Shown: positions 9,117 through 18,504 of the stretch, piece after piece | Layout of the letters: each line of letters begins with the position of its first letter | How positions within the stretch are numbered: position 1 is the stretch's first letter | Assembly: GCA_020186115.1 (NCBI GenBank) | Contig: WSYJ01000113.1 | Location: forward strand, 372,001 to 436,000 | DNA from: Histomonas meleagridis | Lineage: Eukaryota; Parabasalia; Tritrichomonadida; Dientamoebidae | DNA length: 64,000 nt | Direction: 5' to 3' | Translations under genes and position numbers: made by a program | The notes under the pieces: model-generated | The model's database searches: none | What the model saw: only the letters and a program-made list of their open reading frames with translations | What the model was told of the DNA's origin: nothing

Positions 9117-9674
9117 ATGTCACTTTTGAATATGTCGGACAGCAAACACGGAAACCCAATTCCCCAGCTCCTTGTTACAGAAGCAATTCGCCAATTACAA
9201 AATAAATACGATGGAATGACAGATCGTGATAAGCATGTTTATGCTCAAGTTTTCAATCTTGGTAAAAAGCCTGGATTTGCAATGGCATCTCAACTATGTA
9301 GAAGTGGACTTGATTATGAAACTGCTGAAGATGCATGTAAATTCATTTCTACAAAGTTTTCTCTTGCTGTATTTGGTGTACAAGCAAAACTAAATTTCAA
9401 TGGATCCGAAAAAACTTTTCAGCTTCAATTTACAGACAAGCTCCCTTCATGGTTCGGATCATTGGTTGTCCCAGGTAAACAAAATCAACAACATGATTTC
9501 TGGATAAAGGCTTATGCACATTTCTTATCTGGAGTTTACTCAGGAGCTCTTCTTCACTTCGGATACAAGTCAACGTTAGATAACGCATTTGAAGAAAAGG
9601 CGGGTAAACCTTTTTGCTTGGGATTCCATTTCGAGGAATTAACAGGTACATGGGAATTTTCATCAAACTATTGA
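9117..9674 (+). CDS. TRAPP complex subunit, TRAPPC6/Trs33-like
   Basis: Component of the TRAPP tethering complexes that activate Rab1/Rab11-class GTPases at the Golgi. 185 aa. The middle block EDACKFISTKFSLAVFGVQA followed by a beta strand (TFQLQFTDKLPSW) aligns with the KFICKDxWxxVFxKQxDxLRTNxxGxYxLQD region of TRAPPC6, and FLSGVYSGALLHFGYKSTLD with FxxGLLRGALxxLGIES. The C-terminal PFCLGFHF corresponds to the final PVCKFQV strand. A Bet3-like fold with a palmitoyl-free subunit is expected. Start at ATG 9117; a second Met at codon 6 is also possible. By-eye assignment, fairly good. Confidence 0.65.
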   Translation: MSLLNMSDSKHGNPIPQLLVTEAIRQLQNKYDGMTDRDKHVYAQVFNLGKKPGFAMASQLCRSGLDYETAEDACKFISTKFSLAVFGVQAKLNFNGSEKTFQLQFTDKLPSWFGSLVVPGKQNQQHDFWIKAYAHFLSGVYSGALLHFGYKSTLDNAFEEKAGKPFCLGFHFEELTGTWEFSSNY

Positions 9675-9965
9675 AGTAAACGTTTATTGACTCAAGCAGG
9701 GTTCTTTGAAGGAAAGAATGAAAACTGATAAATTTACATCCAATTTATAATTTTCAACTTTTCAAAAAAAATTTATGACATATTGTCTGTTTCAATACCA
9801 AAACTATCTAAAAGAATTAGTAAGTTTTTCAGTTTAGAGATGAAAATTTCACAATTATGTGATTTTATAAAAAACCTGAACCAAAACATAACTCTTTTGT
9901 ACCAATGTAACAATTATTCCTTTATCCATGAAAATTTTAGTTAAGTAAATTAATTAATAAAAAAT

Positions 9966-9966
<1 letters not shown>

Positions 9967-9996
<30 letters not shown>

Positions 9997-10014
9997 GAAA
10001 AAGATAAATCAGAG
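9967..10014 (+). repeat. (CA)n then poly-A tract
   Basis: Six or so CA units run directly into about 20 A residues and an AG-containing A-run, 50-100 bp before the nucleoporin start. Simple-sequence tract; may be a nucleosome-free promoter segment. Confidence 0.8.
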
Positions 10015-10067
10015 CATTTCACATCAAATGTCACAGCCAAGAAACACAATTCTTTTTGTCAATTTTA

Positions 10068-11456
10068 ATGGATAAAGGAACAGGATCTTCTTTAACAGGT
10101 TTTGGTTTCGGAAGCCTTAAGGGATCTGGAGAATCCAGTAACACCAATTCTTCTGGCAATGCAAATGGAAAAACAGAAAATAAATCTATTTCTTTCAATT
10201 TTAACTTGCAAAGCACACCTACAAAAACTGATAGTAAATCAACAGATAATAAATCATCAACATTTAGTTTCGGCACTCCAAAAACAGACGCCAAGCCAAC
10301 AGGGTTTAGCTTTGGATCATCTATAACTGATAGCCAAAAATCAGATGCCAAATCGACAACACTTAGTTTAGGCACTCCAAAAACGGACAGTCAATCAACA
10401 GATAATAAATCATCAACATTTAGTTTCGGCACTCCAAAAACAGATAGCCAAACAACAGATGCCAAGCCAACAGGGTTTAGCTTTGGATCATCGATAACTG
10501 ATAGCCAAAAATCAGATAATAAATCATCAACATTTAGTTTCGGCACTCCAAAAACAGATAGCCAAGCAACAGATGCCAAGCCAACAGGGTTTAGCTTTGG
10601 ATCATCGATAACTGATAGCCAAAAATCAGATGCCAAATCAACAACATTTAGTTTAGGCACTCCAAAAACAGATGGCCAAGCAACAGGATTTAATTTCAAT
10701 TTTTCAAGCCAACCAGACAAGTCATATCAGGCACCTACACTTAACTTCCAATCGCAACCAGCATCAGATGCTTCCTCCAGCATACCACTGTTTAACCTTG
10801 GAGGCATGGGCCAACCGTTCTCATTTCCCTTTAGTTATAATTTCCATTTTGGTACCGGCGAAAAATTTACAGCAAATACCAAAAAGCCATTTGGATCTCC
10901 CCAAATTACATTTTCAATGCAACCAACAAATACATCATCTAACAACGATGAAGAAACACCAGAAGAAGAACACAACGAAATGGCTGAGGGCAACACTGGC
11001 GAAGAAGACGAAGAGAAATTAATTGAATGCAATGTCAAAGTTTTCCAATACGCATTTGTTCAAGAAGATGAACTGAAAGACGGGGCACCCAAACCAACCG
11101 AAACCGATACACTGAAAATTATCAAATCCGAAGGTAAAGATTATATATATAAAAAGAAATTTGCTGAAAGAGGAGAAGGTATACTACACTTTAATAAGGG
11201 CAATGATTATTACAGAATTGTAATTAGAAGGAAGTCAGTGGGTGCAGCAATTGTAAATTCAAGAGTTTGGGATAAAATGAAACCAATCCTAAAGGAAGGA
11301 AAGCCGTTTATCCAAGTTTTGTTACAAAATATAAAGAAAGATGATAAAGATGAGAAAGATCAAGTGTCCGTGTACTTATTAAAGTTTGAAGATCGCGATA
11401 CTGCCGCAAAAGTACACGCTGAATTAATAAAGGCAATTGAGGAAATAAGTAAATAA
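10068..11456 (+). CDS. FG-repeat nucleoporin with C-terminal RanBP1 domain (Nup50/Nup2-like)
   Basis: Nuclear pore / import-cycle protein. 462 aa from ATG 10068, preceded by an Inr-like TCAATTTT. N-terminal ~200 residues are tandem units alternating TFSFGTPKTDSQ and TGFSFGSSITDSQKSD, giving many FG dipeptides in a Ser/Thr/Asp-rich setting; the DNA repeats are nearly identical, so the array is young. Residues ~205-280 hold further GF/F-rich sequence, then an acidic linker (EETPEEEHNE...EEDEEK). The C-terminal ~130 residues form a Ran-binding domain: ECNVKVFQYAFVQ, KDYIYKKKFAERGEGILHF, YRIVIRRKSVGAAIVNSRVW, YLLKFEDRDTAAKVHAEL. FG repeats plus C-terminal RanBP1 is the Nup50/Nup2 arrangement. Confidence 0.9.
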   Translation: MDKGTGSSLTGFGFGSLKGSGESSNTNSSGNANGKTENKSISFNFNLQSTPTKTDSKSTDNKSSTFSFGTPKTDAKPTGFSFGSSITDSQKSDAKSTTLSLGTPKTDSQSTDNKSSTFSFGTPKTDSQTTDAKPTGFSFGSSITDSQKSDNKSSTFSFGTPKTDSQATDAKPTGFSFGSSITDSQKSDAKSTTFSLGTPKTDGQATGFNFNFSSQPDKSYQAPTLNFQSQPASDASSSIPLFNLGGMGQPFSFPFSYNFHFGTGEKFTANTKKPFGSPQITFSMQPTNTSSNNDEETPEEEHNEMAEGNTGEEDEEKLIECNVKVFQYAFVQEDELKDGAPKPTETDTLKIIKSEGKDYIYKKKFAERGEGILHFNKGNDYYRIVIRRKSVGAAIVNSRVWDKMKPILKEGKPFIQVLLQNIKKDDKDEKDQVSVYLLKFEDRDTAAKVHAELIKAIEEISK

Positions 11457-11582
11457 TGAATACTGAAAATTATGCAATTTCTAAATAATGATACAATATT
11501 ATTTCTATCCTATTACAAAAGGAATTCAACATGTTTTATTTATTATTAATTTATTCTATCTTTAGGAATCTGTTTTCATTAT

Positions 11583-11810
11583 TGTGGTGACCGTTTAGAG
11601 TGAGGTCGGGTTCGTTTGAAGTCTGTAAGCGATCTGTAACATACCAAATTTTGTGAAGAAGTAAAGAGATTCGTTTCAGATAATTAATCGATTAAGCTTC
11701 ACCATTGAAATTTCCGAACTTACGACAAAATTCGATGGAGAATGAAGCAAGAAGTTTGAATCATTTGATTTTCTTTAAATCCTAAAGAAAAATTTCGATA
11801 TTAGCATAAA
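11583..11810 (+). ncRNA. Candidate structured non-coding RNA with upstream M3 element
   Basis: No frame is open here, yet base composition is richer in G+C than the surroundings. GACCGTTT at 11589-11596 matches the M3 promoter consensus. Downstream, GCTTCA (11696-11701) plus CCATTGAAATTT (11702-11713) pair with AAAATTCGATGG (11727-11738) and TGAAGC (11743-11748), giving an 18-bp stem with one asymmetric bulge, one G-U and one mismatch around a 13-nt loop; a second hairpin TTTTCTTTA / TAAAGAAAA lies at about 11769-11791. ACATACC at 11640-11646 is complementary to a GTATGT-type 5' splice site, which would suit a U1-like RNA, but I see no other U1 hallmark. Strand and boundaries are inferred from the M3 orientation. 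Confidence 0.3.
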
Positions 11811-11939
11811 AAATTTATTTATAAAATTTAAAAAATATTGTTTATTGATGAAGATATTTTAGTTTTATTTTGAGGTTCCGTCGAAATTTTGAGTGAAGGA
11901 ATTGAACTATGTTTTATTTTAACTATATGTCTTGATGAT

Positions 11940-12524
11940 TTAAAAAATGATGCATAAATCATTGGTTTTCGGTTTGTTTTGATTGATCAATTTGTATTTG
12001 CTGGCAACAGCAAGAGTTGCTGAATAGATTACATCTTTTAAATTTTGTGCCTCTAATGCTGAGCATTCAATGTAATCATAAGCATTGATTATGTTTTTCA
12101 TTTCTTCCCCTTGGTTTGTCGAAATTACTTCAGAAGGAATATGTTCATTTCGAAGATCACTTTTCATGCCAACTAAGATATATGGCACACTTGGGCAACG
12201 TTTACTTACTTCAGGAATCCAATAATCTCTGATATTTTTAAGTAATTTTAGTGAAACAAGTGAAAAGCAAAATATGAAAACATCTGCTTCTAAATAAGAA
12301 TCCAACCTAAATTTTTTGTTTTCTGCCATATCCCTTGGATGGAAATAGATTAAAAAATTTTCATAATTTATTTTAGTGGAAATACTGTCGTCACATAAAG
12401 TTGAGACACAAAATTTTGGTAAATAGCTATTTACAATAAAAGATGAAAATATATAACTCGTCTTACCCACGCCATGGTCTCCTACAAACATGCCTATAAC
12501 ACTTTTAAGACATGATTTTTGCAT
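11940..12524 (-). CDS. Rho-family-like small GTPase with degenerate switch II
   Basis: 194 aa. P-loop GDHGVGKT (residues 15-22) is intact. Rho-type blocks follow: ADVFIFCFSLVS, YWIPEVSKRCPSVPYILVG, then the G4-like MKSDLRNEH (Rho TKLDLRDD) and G5 YIECSALEAQNL. The tail ends CIIF, a CaaX box for prenylation, so it should be membrane-attached. The G3 motif (normally WDTAGQE) reads HPRDMAEN, with neither DTAG nor the catalytic Gln, and the switch I effector threonine region is also unlike Rho. It may bind nucleotide without normal hydrolysis, like atypical Rnd/RhoH-type proteins, or bind poorly. Start at the ATG 12522-12524. Confidence 0.75.
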   Translation of the reverse strand: MQKSCLKSVIGMFVGDHGVGKTSYIFSSFIVNSYLPKFCVSTLCDDSISTKINYENFLIYFHPRDMAENKKFRLDSYLEADVFIFCFSLVSLKLLKNIRDYWIPEVSKRCPSVPYILVGMKSDLRNEHIPSEVISTNQGEEMKNIINAYDYIECSALEAQNLKDVIYSATLAVASKYKLINQNKPKTNDLCIIF

Positions 12525-12971
12525 TCAAAAGTGTCACAACCGCCTGAATGAAGCCCCACACATTAAACACCTAAAAAAGTCGGTTTGATAAAGCGATAGG
12601 TTTTTTCTGATAAATCCAGAAAATACTACGATAAAAACCGTTTCAAATGGAATATTTATTGATGTTCCAAATTGAAAGTTTTCGATTTTATATTATTTCA
12701 AGAAAATTCAAATTAATTGATTAATTAATACATAATTATGTTTTAAATTATCTTAAGATTGTTTTTTAAACCTCTGATTACTTTATTAATTGATTATTTT
12801 GAATGCATAATTAAATTTTTTTTTGCGAAAATTATAAAATAAGTAAAAGGGAAACTCAAATTTTGAAAATAAAGAATATATGTGATATATTTTAAGTTTT
12901 GCTTTGTAACATTTTATATCGATTGTTTTAATTTCTGATATTTTAGTATCAATCATCAATCCCATGAATTT
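12525..12971. other. Intergenic AT-rich stretch
   Basis: No gene or clear signal seen between the GTPase gene and the transposon target duplication. Confidence 0.4.
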
Positions 12972-12987
12972 CAATGATTGTCAAAAC
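12972..12987 (+). repeat. Left target-site duplication
   Basis: CAATGATTGTCAAAAC, identical to 14677-14692 on the other side of the element. Confidence 0.75.
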
Positions 12988-13206
12988 TGTGTTGGAACGA
13001 AATGGTCTCACTTTTATTTACACCACTTTTTGTATAATTTACATAAATATCGGGTGCCCGAAAATATAACCATCGCTATACTCATACTTTTTCGACACAA
13101 TATTTTGACAACTGAAATTAATTAAGAAATTCATTATGTCGAAATGTTAATATCTTTTTCAATGGTTCATGTTAAATATAAACCATTCAATTAAGCTAAA
13201 TTCACT

Positions 13207-13282
13207 CGACGATAGATATACGATAGAACTTTTTGAACATATTCGAATATGTTCAAAAAGTTCTATCGTATATTTATCGTCG
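13207..13282 (+). repeat. 76-nt near-perfect palindrome
   Basis: Two 38-nt arms meet with no spacer at TATTCGAATA; only one position differs between arms (G in ATAGATATA, A in ATAAATATA of the other arm). It lies downstream of the transposase frame, inside the transposon. One arm core, ATATACGATAGAACTTTTTG, recurs as a single copy at 37201. Confidence 0.9.
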
Positions 13283-13555
13283 GCCTGTACCAATCACGAG
13301 AATTAGTTTGTGGGTTGGTTCTTCACCAACGGTTATGATCGTCGGATCATAGAATTGTTATTTTGGACCTGAATTGGACAACCAAGACGGTTGTGGTTCA
13401 ACAAGTTCATAACAACCAACAACCAAAGCAGTGACAAGCCAAATACAGAGTGAGCGTTGATCAGTGATTGATTCAACAACATCGACCTCCAAGCTTATAC
13501 AAACAAGCTTGGTGAAAGCTCAGTTATACAAACAAAAGTATTAAATTCATATTGT

Positions 13556-14434
13556 TTATTCGATGTAAACAATATCTGCATCAATTTGCCCATTATAATG
13601 TTCCATTGTATTCCATGCATTTAATGGGGTTAATGGAAAATGGAATTGTTTTTTTAGGCTTGAATGCAGCCATGCATTGTTATATTCAGTGATGATTAAA
13701 TCAATATATGGTATATCAAGAATTCTTCCTGCTGCACGGGCTTTTTCGAGAGTACTCCAGAATCTTTCGATCTTTCCATTCTCTTCTGGTGTGCGCGGAT
13801 GAGTTCGAAAGCATTCTATTCCTTTCTCGTCAAGCACATGTTGGAACTCCTCACCAACAAACTCACCTCCATTATCGATTGTGATTGTTTTTGGCTTTTG
13901 CGATTTTCCCAAAGCATGAATAAGTGCAAGTGCAGATGCAATATATGTTTTATCATCTATCACTACTTCCCAATGCACAACATATCTAGAACAATCATCT
14001 ATGAATGCAATCAGATAATATTGAAGATTATTGATTTTGCTCAAGTAATGGATGTCAGTGTGCCAGAGCTGACCAACATACTTTGCATAAAATCTTTTTT
14101 GATGCATTTTTTCTTGTTTTTTTTTTCGAAAGCAATATAGATTATTTTTTGAAAAAATTCTTCTTACATTTCGCTCGATTGTTAATATACCTCTTGTAAT
14201 TGCTGCTTGTGTTGTTCTATGAAAACCAACATGGATTAAATTTCTATAATTTATAACGAAATTTATTTCTTAATCTGAGATTTGATTCGGTTTCCTTCCA
14301 CGCTTCATTGCTCCTTCCATTTTTTGTGCTATCGCCTGAACTCTGAGTCTTCCAACATTGTGTCTTTTGGCGATATCACGCTGACTTAGATATTATATAA
14401 TGTCAGCTTTGATCAGCTCATCAACATTGACCAT
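13556..14434 (-). pseudogene. DDE integrase-type transposase with two in-frame stops
   Basis: 292 codons from the ATG at 14432-14434. N-terminal helix-turn-helix (YLSQRDIAKRHNVGRLRVQA), a second basic segment with GFHRTTQAAITRG, then an rve catalytic domain: first Asp in LWHTDIHYL, second in TITIDNGGEFVG, Glu in TPEENGKIERFW, and the closing TEYNNAWLHSSL that is typical of IS3/IS481-class integrases. The frame is collinear throughout, but TAA codons interrupt it at codon 14 and again just after RKPNQISD. From the ATG at 14105-14107 the catalytic half is still open. Two point nonsense changes and no indels suggest fairly recent inactivation. Confidence 0.85.
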
Positions 14435-14676
14435 TGAGTTTATCATATATTTTAAATGACCAAAAGAGGATGTAAATTAATGATTTACTTATTTATTATT
14501 CTGAATTTTATATGTATTTGTATACTTTACGTAAAAGTGCAAATAAAAGTGACATCAGAGGACGTTAATAGCAATAACGGCTTTTAAAAAAATATTTTGA
14601 CACACTTGACTTTTTGAGATGATAAACTATTGAAAAAGTGGTGTAAATAAAAGTGAGACCATTTCGTACCACGACA

Positions 14677-14692
14677 CAATGATTGTCAAAAC
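14677..14692 (+). repeat. Right target-site duplication
   Basis: CAATGATTGTCAAAAC, identical to 12972-12987. Confidence 0.75.
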
Positions 14693-15714
14693 AATCTATT
14701 CAAATGTCATAATATTTAAATGGTTATAAAGAAAGATCTATATGTTTGAAATATGAATTTCTGTTATAATTACAGATAATATGTCGCGTAATACTATCCA
14801 AACAAGTCTAACGTGTAGTAAAAAGAAATAATTAAATTATATACTTATCTCTGAATCATTGAATATTAAAACGTATAATTATATTATGGATACACATTGA
14901 CATATCATATTCATTACATTGTTGTAAATGCCATTAAATTTGGGCACAAATGAGAAAAAAGCTCAAGTGAAATGTATATTTAACGGTTTCTTTATTAAAC
15001 GTTCTTTTTTCTCAAATCAATCATTCATAACTGAGGTTACATATGACTTTCTATAGTTAAAAGGTTTTGATTTTGATGACCCTTGTTTGGAATGAATAAA
15101 GTAATTGCTATTTAATTCTTTATACTTTATTTATAAATAATCTGAAAAAAAATTATATTTCGACAGTTGTTTTAATCATTCAAATTATTGGCATTTGATA
15201 TTTTAATACAAAAATTTCTTGGCATAAAGATTCCTCAATTTGAGAGGAGACATTTTCATTCAAATTCTCTATGGGTTTTTTTACAACAAGAAATTAGTGT
15301 TTGTCCGATCAAGAATCAATCAAAATCTATCGGGAAAGACGATGCATTCAATTCCTTTCAAATATTGATCGTTCATCGTTTTTTTTAATCCAATAATATC
15401 TTTTGATATACTTATTCACTGGCATAAACTAATATATAAATTTTTTTTATTACTTGAACGATTGATGATAAATTTCTAAAAATGACATAATATATTGGAT
15501 TACACTCAGTTATGGAATGAATATCAAATTGCTGTCAATAAAAATTCAATTAAATATTATCAATACATAGTTTAGCCGATGATCAATTAATTTTGATCGG
15601 CGTTCGAGTATCTTTTCCGTCTACAACTCTCTTATCTGTTGTGTGGCCACACGAGATATACTCTCAAATTTTATTCAAATTTGAATTGATATATCGGTTG
15701 TCGTTGGATCATAA
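14693..15714. other. Intergenic, about 1 kb, no accepted gene
   Basis: AT-rich; only short frames without motifs. A GC-richer patch at 15600-15720 precedes the ankyrin pseudogene and looks like its promoter region. Confidence 0.4.
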
Positions 15715-15722
15715 AACCGTTA
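15715..15722 (+). promoter_or_regulatory. M3-type element before the ankyrin pseudogene
   Basis: AACCGTTA fits the M3 consensus and lies 26 bp before ATG 15749; an Inr-like TTCATTTT follows in between. Confidence 0.45.
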
Positions 15723-15748
15723 AGAATTGAAATTGTTCATTTTTCCAC

Positions 15749-17500
15749 ATGAGACCAAAGGAACATTGCGACTGGGAAATGCTTCTATCAATAAATCAAT
15801 CAATTTTTAGTTTGAATGAAGAGAATTCCTCTAAATCTCTAGATTTAATAGTCAACAAATTTGATGAAATCCATCCTTTATCTTATGATCTAATTATTAT
15901 TCAAATGATATATTATATATTTGTAATCAAAAATAATAAAGTAAATTTATTTTTGAATATTATCAAAGAAATAAGAACATTTGAAGAGAATAATAAAATC
16001 AAATCGAATATATTTGATATATTAGGTCGATTTCTTTTAATCCGAATTTATTTAATTTTAACGAGAACATATTTGGATATTTAATTTCGCCAATTGAATA
16101 ACTAATACATTGCAAAATAAAATCATTAAAATTGTTGACTATTTTGTAATGTCGGTAATAAAGAACGCATTAATGTTAACAAAGTATTTTCATTTTGACT
16201 AATTAATTCAGGTCAGATGAATCATCTTATCTTCTTGAATCGATGATTGAACATAATTTTCTTGAACCAAACATTGTAAAAAACAACCAGAGTTCTTATT
16301 TTGTACATTATATGTCTAAAGAAGAATTAGCAATCTATTTAAGGAAACATGATTTTGTAAATTATGAATAACTTTCAAAGAATGATTGGGAACTACATAA
16401 GAAATATGTTAAAGAAGGACATAATCCAAATGAAATTGCGAAAATAATTCGAAATGATGAAATCGAAAAACTTCAAGAAATATCATCACAAACAAATTTT
16501 AATTTTAATCAAAGAATTGAATCATCACTTTATGAAATATGTTCATTTATTAATAAAGAAAATGTTTCATTAATTGATTATGCAGCATTTTTTGGATCTA
16601 TTAAATGTTTCAAATATTTACTTATGAATGGTGCAAAAGTAGAAAATACAGGTAAATACGCTGTTGCAGGTGGAAATATAGAAATAGTTCATTTATGTGA
16701 ACAAAATCATTCATCATTTGAAGATGCATATGAAGCAGCAATTGAATTTCAACAAAATAATATCTTTAAATATTTTTATGATAATAAATTAAAAGAAATT
16801 AATAGTTTAGAAGAATTAGGAGAGTTTTGTATTTTATATCATAATTATCAAATATTTTCGTTTTTACTTAAAGAAGGAATGAAAATCAATGATGATATTA
16901 TTAATGAAGCAGCAAAAATTGGAAATATTTTTTTAGTTGAATATTTTCTTAAAGAGCATTCAATTCCGCATGATATATTGGTATTTTCAGCAGGATCAAG
17001 AAATATTGAACTTGTTGAATACGTTTTAAAACAAGAAGGAATTGATATTAATGCTAAAGATATTTATTCGTTTTATTTAATATTTATTTTAACAATTTTC
17101 TATTTCAAAATAATATTTGGAAATTATTTAAATAATTTAAAACAGCACTTATTAGAGCATCTGATAATGGACATACAGAAATAGTTAAATTACTTCTTGA
17201 ACAAGAAGGAATTGATATTAATGCTAAAAATATTTATTTGTTTTATTTAAAATTTATTTTAATAATTTTATATTTTAAAATAATATTTGGAAATTATTTA
17301 AATTATTTAATACAGCACTTATTTTGACATCTGCAAAAGGTAATACAGAAATAGTTAAATTACTTCTTGAACAAGAAGGAATTGATATTAATGCTAAAAA
17401 TATTTATTTGTTTTATTTAAAATTTATTTTAATAATTTGATATTTCAAAATAATATTTGGAAATTATTTAAATTATTTGAAACAGCACTTATTTATGCAT
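15749..17500 (+). pseudogene. DUF3447-ankyrin protein pseudogene with spacer-separated repeats
   Basis: Paralogue of the gene at 52055. The N-terminal helical region is open from 15749 to 16084, then about 130 bp lack similarity; it resumes near 16212 (DESSYLLESMIEHNFLEPN). A G-to-T change creates TAA at 16369-16371 inside the block that reads ELSKNDWELHKK in the paralogue. The frame is then open through KFLLM-type DUF3447 sequence (GKYAVAGGNIEIVHLCEQNH, FEDAYEAAIEFQ) and ankyrin-like repeats to NAKDI at about 17063. After this, two or three ankyrin units are separated by homologous AT-rich spacers that shift the frame. The end abuts the converging BspA-like relic. An intron at 16050-16210 cannot be excluded but no good splice sites are seen. 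Confidence 0.8.
17060..17500 (+). repeat. Tandem ankyrin-unit plus ~77-nt spacer array (locus 1)
   Basis: Units reading LLEQEGIDINAKNI and TALI..AS..G.TEIVK are separated by near-identical spacers containing AATATTTGGAAATTATTTAA. Repeat period is about 170 bp. The spacer length is not a multiple of three. Confidence 0.8.
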
Positions 17501-18404
17501 CTTATGAAGGTTATGATGATCATCATTTTGATTTTCATTATTTTCATTAATAATATAAAAATTAGAATAAAATGTGAAATATTTATAACTGTATAATAAC
17601 TGTATAATTATAATATATAAATGTTCTTGAAATATATATAAATGTTGAATTGATATTCGTAATAATAAATGAATTAAAGTATGAAACATAAATACTTAAT
17701 GTTTGTGTAAATGATAAAATATATGTTAAAATAAATGAATGTGTGAGACTTATAATGCTGAAAATGTATTTGAATTAGTAGATATATTTGTGAATATACT
17801 TGATTGTGTAAATATATTTATGAATGTATTTGATTGTGCAAATATATTTGATCTCGTAAATGTGTTTGTGAATGTATTTAAATTAGTAAATGAATTTGAT
17901 TTCGAAAATGTATTTGATTGTGTAAACATATCTGAATTTGTAAATACCCTCGAATTAGAAAATGAATTTGATTTAGAAAGTATTTGATTGTGTAAATGTA
18001 AGTGTTGGAGGAAGACATTCGTCAATTGTTCCTTTCGTTGTCTTTAATTCTCCAAATCCTTCACTTATATATGTTTCATTTACCATAACGTATTTTGTTG
18101 GAACATATTGAAAACAAACACTTCCAATTGCTGGTGAAGTTTCGCTATAAAAATAAATACATTTCAGTGACACACAATACGCAAATGCTTGATTTCCAAT
18201 ATTTTCAACACTTTTACCAATGATAATCGTTTCTAATTCATAACAGAATGAAAAAGCACTTGATTGAATCTCTATAACAGTATTTGGAATTATGAAATTC
18301 GTAAATGTACAACTTGAGAATGCAGAACTTTTTATCGTAATTAATCTTTTCCCAATGTAAAATATTGTATCAATGTCATTAGTTTTATCCATATAAATTA
18401 TCAT
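17500..18404 (-). pseudogene. BspA-like leucine-rich-repeat surface protein relic
   Basis: From ATG 18404 the minus strand encodes LRR_5-type repeats (TIKSSAFSSCTFTNFIIPNT, IEIQSSAFSFCYELETIIIG, IGNQAFAYCVSLKCIYFY) and the characteristic YVMVNETYISEGFGEL segment. A one-base loss in the TTT run near 17975-17985 switches frame to the tail of Asn-Thr-Phe/Ser repeats (SKSNSFSNSRVFTNSDMFTQ and so on) down to about 17750. Further down, 17500-17740 is out of frame but matches the juxtamembrane region of the related gene at 31113-32400, without its transmembrane helix. No signal peptide at the 5' end. Truncated at both ends and frameshifted. Confidence 0.8.
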
Positions 18405-18504
18405 CTCATTATAAAGTTTTTTCTAACAAAGTGACAGCTAAAAATTTTCAAATTTGAAAGGAAACTTATTTTTATTTTTCCATTTATGGTGTTATATCAC
18501 ATTA

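Larger units (their letters stand above)
12988..14676 (-). mobile_element. IS481-like DNA transposon with TIRs and 16-bp target duplication
   Basis: 1,689 bp. The ends are inverted repeats: the left begins TGTGTTGGAACGAAATGG and the reverse complement of the right begins TGTCGTGGTACGAAATGG; beyond that the two ends are identical for over 20 bp (GTCTCACTTTTATTTACACC and on), giving TIRs of about 42 bp. CAATGATTGTCAAAAC flanks both sides (12972-12987 and 14677-14692), a perfect 16-bp direct repeat best read as target-site duplication. It encodes one rve-type transposase. Bacterial IS481 members and the eukaryotic elements related to them share this single DDE integrase-like protein; assignment to that group is inference from the protein. 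Confidence 0.85.

Noticed and set aside
10391-10720. Long minus-strand open frame opposite the FG repeats
   Set aside because: It is the antisense shadow of the nucleoporin repeat array; sense strand has recognisable domains.
16050-16215. Intron in the ankyrin pseudogene ending ACTAATTAATTCAG
   Set aside because: The 3' side resembles a trichomonad branch/acceptor, but no GTATGT-type donor gives a frame matching the paralogue, and the copy has an independent nonsense codon.
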